64,000 nt of DNA, taken from positions 2,350,501 through 2,414,500 of the forward strand of contig NZ_CP146232.1 in NCBI RefSeq assembly GCF_037040815.1, given 5' to 3'. Below, one piece after another: positions 61,702 to 64,000 of the stretch. The number at the start of each line of letters is the position of its first letter. Positions within the stretch are counted from its first letter, which is position 1. The notes beneath the pieces are model-generated. The model was not told where the DNA came from, did not search any database, and worked only from the letters and a program-made list of their open reading frames with translations. The DNA comes from Pararoseomonas sp. SCSIO 73927 (GTDB taxonomy: Bacteria > Pseudomonadota > Alphaproteobacteria > Acetobacterales > Acetobacteraceae). Made by a program: the position numbers and the translations under genes.

Positions 61702-62697
61702 CTATCCAGATACGGGGCCAGATACCGGGGCCCCGGCTTTCCGGAACACGAAGAGGTTGGAGAGCCACTTGTCCGTCTCCGCGCTCACCAGCCGCGTGTC
61801 CTCCCGCACCTCCACCGGGCGGCAACCGCCGGCCTCGGCCAGGGCGAAGACGGCGGGTTGGGGCAGGACGTGCATCTCCATATGCTGGCCGAGCGGGCCG
61901 GCAAGGTACTCCGCCGTGCTGAAGGCGTAGTCCAGCCGGTAGGTGGGCACCTGGAAGATCGCGACGCCGCCGGGGTTCAGGGCGGCGAAGGCGCGGCGCA
62001 GGACCGCCGCGATCACCGGCGGCGGGTTGTGCTGCAGGACGATGCGGGAGAACCAGAGGTCGCAGCTGACATCGGGGTGCGGGCGGTCCGGGCCGAGGTG
62101 CTCGTAGGACGCCGCCGGGGCCCCGGCCTCCGCCAGGTAGGCGGCGGCGAGGTCCAGGTGGGGCCGGGAGATGTCGCAGGCGATCACGCGCGGGAACTTG
62201 CGGGCAAGGTGGAGCGTGACCCGCCCCACGCCGCAGCCGTACTCCAGCACGGTGCCCACCTGGTCCAGCGGCACGCGAGCGCGGCGGAGGCAGGCGCGGA
62301 TGAGGTTCAGGTCCTCTTTCCCCGTCTCGTAGAAGTGCTCCTTCGTGCCCTCGATGCGCTCCGGCCGGTAGAGCTCGCTCGTCAGCACGGACCAATGGGG
62401 GGCCTCGGTGCCGATGGCGGACCAGTAGACGGCGGTCTTCTCCATCAGGCGCCGCAGCACATCCGGCGAGGCCCTGTCCTCCACCTTCAGCGGCGGCACG
62501 GTGGAGGGCAGGAGTGGCGGCGGGCGCTGGATGCTGATCCGCGTCTTCTTCAGGAACTCCTCAGACGCGAAGAAGCGGGCGCGCAGCCCGTCCAGGCTCT
62601 CGTCGGAGATGACGTGGCCGGCCACGGCGGCCTCGGACTCCGGCTCGCGGCCGAAGATGTAGCGGTAGCAGGCCAGGACGTCTTCGCGGGTCGCCAT
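61702..62697 (-). CDS. SAM-dependent methyltransferase with N-terminal DUF4214-like module
   Basis: 331 residues from ATG 62697. Residues 1-50, ATREDVLACYRYIFGREPES followed by LDGLRARFFASEEF, resemble the DUF4214 repeat found in surface-layer and glycan-related proteins. From about residue 155, VLEYGCGVGRVTLHLARKFP is SAM motif I, then DLWFSRIVLQHNPPP and LNPGGVAIFQVPTYRLDYAF. There is no membrane segment. This module plus a type 11-like methyltransferase often modifies a sugar chain or lipid-linked glycan. The acceptor is unknown and no glycan cluster is next to it. It is divergent from the M20 peptidase gene. Confidence 0.75.
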   Translation of the reverse strand: MATREDVLACYRYIFGREPESEAAVAGHVISDESLDGLRARFFASEEFLKKTRISIQRPPPLLPSTVPPLKVEDRASPDVLRRLMEKTAVYWSAIGTEAPHWSVLTSELYRPERIEGTKEHFYETGKEDLNLIRACLRRARVPLDQVGTVLEYGCGVGRVTLHLARKFPRVIACDISRPHLDLAAAYLAEAGAPAASYEHLGPDRPHPDVSCDLWFSRIVLQHNPPPVIAAVLRRAFAALNPGGVAIFQVPTYRLDYAFSTAEYLAGPLGQHMEMHVLPQPAVFALAEAGGCRPVEVREDTRLVSAETDKWLSNLFVFRKAGAPVSGPVSG

Positions 62698-62816
62698 GGC
62701 GCCCCTTACCACGAACCTGGCCCCGCTTGGATAAGCCCCGCATAGACAAGCTCCTGCATGGACAAGGCCGGGCCCCGGCGCGAGAAGCACGGGCACGCCA
62801 CGGAAGAGGACCGCCC

Positions 62817-63959
62817 ATGCCCGCTACCCGGATCGGTACCAGCGAGGACCTGCTGGAGGAGCTGCGCGGCTGGGTGCTGCAGGAGACGCCGACGACCGAT
62901 CCGGCCGCGGTGAACGCGCTGGTGGACCGGGCGGAGGCCGCGCTGCGCGAGGCGGGCGCGGTGGTGGAGCGCATCCCCGGCCGCAACGGCTACGGCGACA
63001 CGCTGGTGGCCCGCACCCCCGCCAGCCCCGCCCACGGCAACCGCCGGCCCGTACTGATCTCCGGCCACCTGGACACGGTGTGGGACCACGGAACCCTCGC
63101 CTCCTCGATGCCGTGGACGGTGGAGGGGGAGAAGGCCTTCGGGCCGGGCATCTACGACATGAAGGCGGGATCCTTCCTGGCCTTCCACGCCCTGCGGGAG
63201 ATCCTGCGCCAGGGCGTGCAGACGAAGAGCCCGATCACCCTCCTGCTCACGCCGGACGAGGAGGTGGGCAGCCCCACCTCCCGTGACATCATCGAGCGGG
63301 AGGCGGCGGGGTCCAGCGCGGTGCTGATCCCCGAGCCCGCGGGCAATCCGGGCGGCGCCTGCGTGACGGCGCGCAAGGGGGTGGGGCGCTTCACCGTGCG
63401 GATCCAGGGTGTCTCGGCCCATGCCGGCGGGAACTGGACCGAGGGGCGCAGCGCGGTGGTGGCGCTGGCCGGGCTGATCGGGAAGGTCCACGCCATGGTG
63501 GACTTGGCGGGGGGCACCACGACGAACGTCGCGCCGGTCTGGGGCGGCACGCGGCCGAACGTGATCCCGCCGGAGGCCGGCTGCGAGATCGACCTGCGCG
63601 TGGCCACCGTGGCAGATGGCGAGCGGATGGAGCGGGAGATCCTGGCGCTCGCCGGAACCGAGGACGGGATCACGATCACGGTGGAGGGCGGGATGAACCG
63701 GCCCTCCTTCGCGGAGAACGCGGACATCCTGAACCTCTACGAGCGCGCCCGGACGCTGGCGCGGGAGGCGGGTTACGAGCTGCCGAAGCAGCACCGCGGC
63801 GGCGGGTCGGACGGCAATTTCACCGCCGCCATGGGGGTCCCGACGCTGGACGGGCTGGGCTGCACGGGCGCTGGCGCCCATGCCCCGTTCGAGCACATCC
63901 TGTGGCGAGACCTAGCGCCGCGCGGGCAGGTGATCGTGGGGCTGCTGGAGACCCTCTGA
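62817..63959 (+). CDS. M20 family metallopeptidase (carboxypeptidase G2-like)
   Basis: 380 residues from ATG 62817, with GGAAGAGGA just upstream. Two zinc ions are held by His84 (LISGHLDTVWDHG), Asp114 (GIYDMKAG), Glu149 (TPDEEVGSP, next to the catalytic Glu148), Glu173 (IPEPAG) and a late His (GAHAPFEHI). The lid domain has RIQGVSAHAGGNWTEGRSAV. The length and motifs fit the glutamate carboxypeptidase/CPG2 group, which removes C-terminal Glu from folates or peptides; no signal peptide is seen, so it is cytoplasmic. It is the last gene of the window. Confidence 0.9.
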   Translation: MPATRIGTSEDLLEELRGWVLQETPTTDPAAVNALVDRAEAALREAGAVVERIPGRNGYGDTLVARTPASPAHGNRRPVLISGHLDTVWDHGTLASSMPWTVEGEKAFGPGIYDMKAGSFLAFHALREILRQGVQTKSPITLLLTPDEEVGSPTSRDIIEREAAGSSAVLIPEPAGNPGGACVTARKGVGRFTVRIQGVSAHAGGNWTEGRSAVVALAGLIGKVHAMVDLAGGTTTNVAPVWGGTRPNVIPPEAGCEIDLRVATVADGERMEREILALAGTEDGITITVEGGMNRPSFAENADILNLYERARTLAREAGYELPKQHRGGGSDGNFTAAMGVPTLDGLGCTGAGAHAPFEHILWRDLAPRGQVIVGLLETL

Positions 63960-63980
63960 CCCGGTCGGGCCGCCGAAGGG

Positions 63981-64000
63981 CCGGGACCGCGAGGTCCCGG
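63981..64000. terminator. Hairpin after the M20 peptidase gene
   Basis: CCGGGACC, loop GCGA, GGTCCCGG: a perfect 8-pair stem 22 bases after the stop, at the very edge of the window. Any T-tract would be outside. A terminator or a hairpin of the palindrome family are both possible. Confidence 0.45.

Overview
The window is very GC-rich, densely coding DNA from an alphaproteobacterium. The best guess is an Acetobacteraceae member of the Roseomonas type. The reasons are the squalene-based carotenoid cluster, the alphaproteobacterial block plsC-miaB-phoH-ybeY-corC-lnt-xre with fur and mucR nearby, a GTTC-N7-GTTC LexA box of the alphaproteobacterial type, and extreme GC codon bias. No insertion sequence, prophage, CRISPR array or rRNA is visible. 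The one RNA gene is a tRNA-Leu(UAA).

Layout. 1-3858: the end of an aldose epimerase gene, two overlapping genes that put different small N-terminal domains on histone H1-like Lys/Ala/Arg tails, and an acyl-CoA dehydrogenase. 4031-12216: a pigment operon with two CrtN-type desaturases, an acyltransferase, a CrtQ-like glycosyltransferase, a fused HpnC-HpnD squalene-forming enzyme and HpnE; together they could make squalene, desaturate it and decorate the product as an acylated glycosyl C30 carotenoid. 12273-21148: FrnE-like DsbA protein, SH3 lipoprotein, DUF2934 protein, an unknown protein behind a LexA box, a small exported Cys-rich protein, tRNA-Leu overlapping the end of a dsbD-like gene, an aldo/keto reductase, a SulP transporter and a DUF1003 protein. 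21277-33098: HrpB helicase, a two-component pair, a 1092-residue secreted-type protein with two phosphodiesterase domains and RTX repeats, a DegP-like protease and a hybrid histidine kinase. 33332-39104: a CoA-transferase/HMG-CoA-lyase-like pair, an NCS2 nucleobase permease with an N-carbamoyl-D-amino acid hydrolase, and endonuclease III.

39170-57143: a conserved minus-strand housekeeping series (xre, lnt, corC, ybeY, phoH, miaB, plsC, then olsB-like, fur, mucR, rimI, tsaB, tadA). It is interrupted by a plus-strand trio (binding protein, hydrolase, gamma-glutamyltransferase) at 47305-51381. 57140-64000: rluB, rsmD, small membrane proteins, LOG-ribF, a methyltransferase and an M20 peptidase.

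A dispersed family of intergenic palindromes occurs at seven places (near 10.8, 20.4, 23.8, 35.6, 38.2, 53.8 and 58.1 kb), in both orientations. It combines a purine/pyrimidine palindrome often centred on GAATTC, a CCTCGGGTC/GACCCGAGG hairpin and a CCAGGAAACT/AGTTTCCTGG-type palindrome. This, the LexA-box gene, the HpnC-HpnD fusion and the RTX dual phosphodiesterase are the most distinctive things seen. All gene functions are inferred from sequence motifs read by eye; no database search was run.
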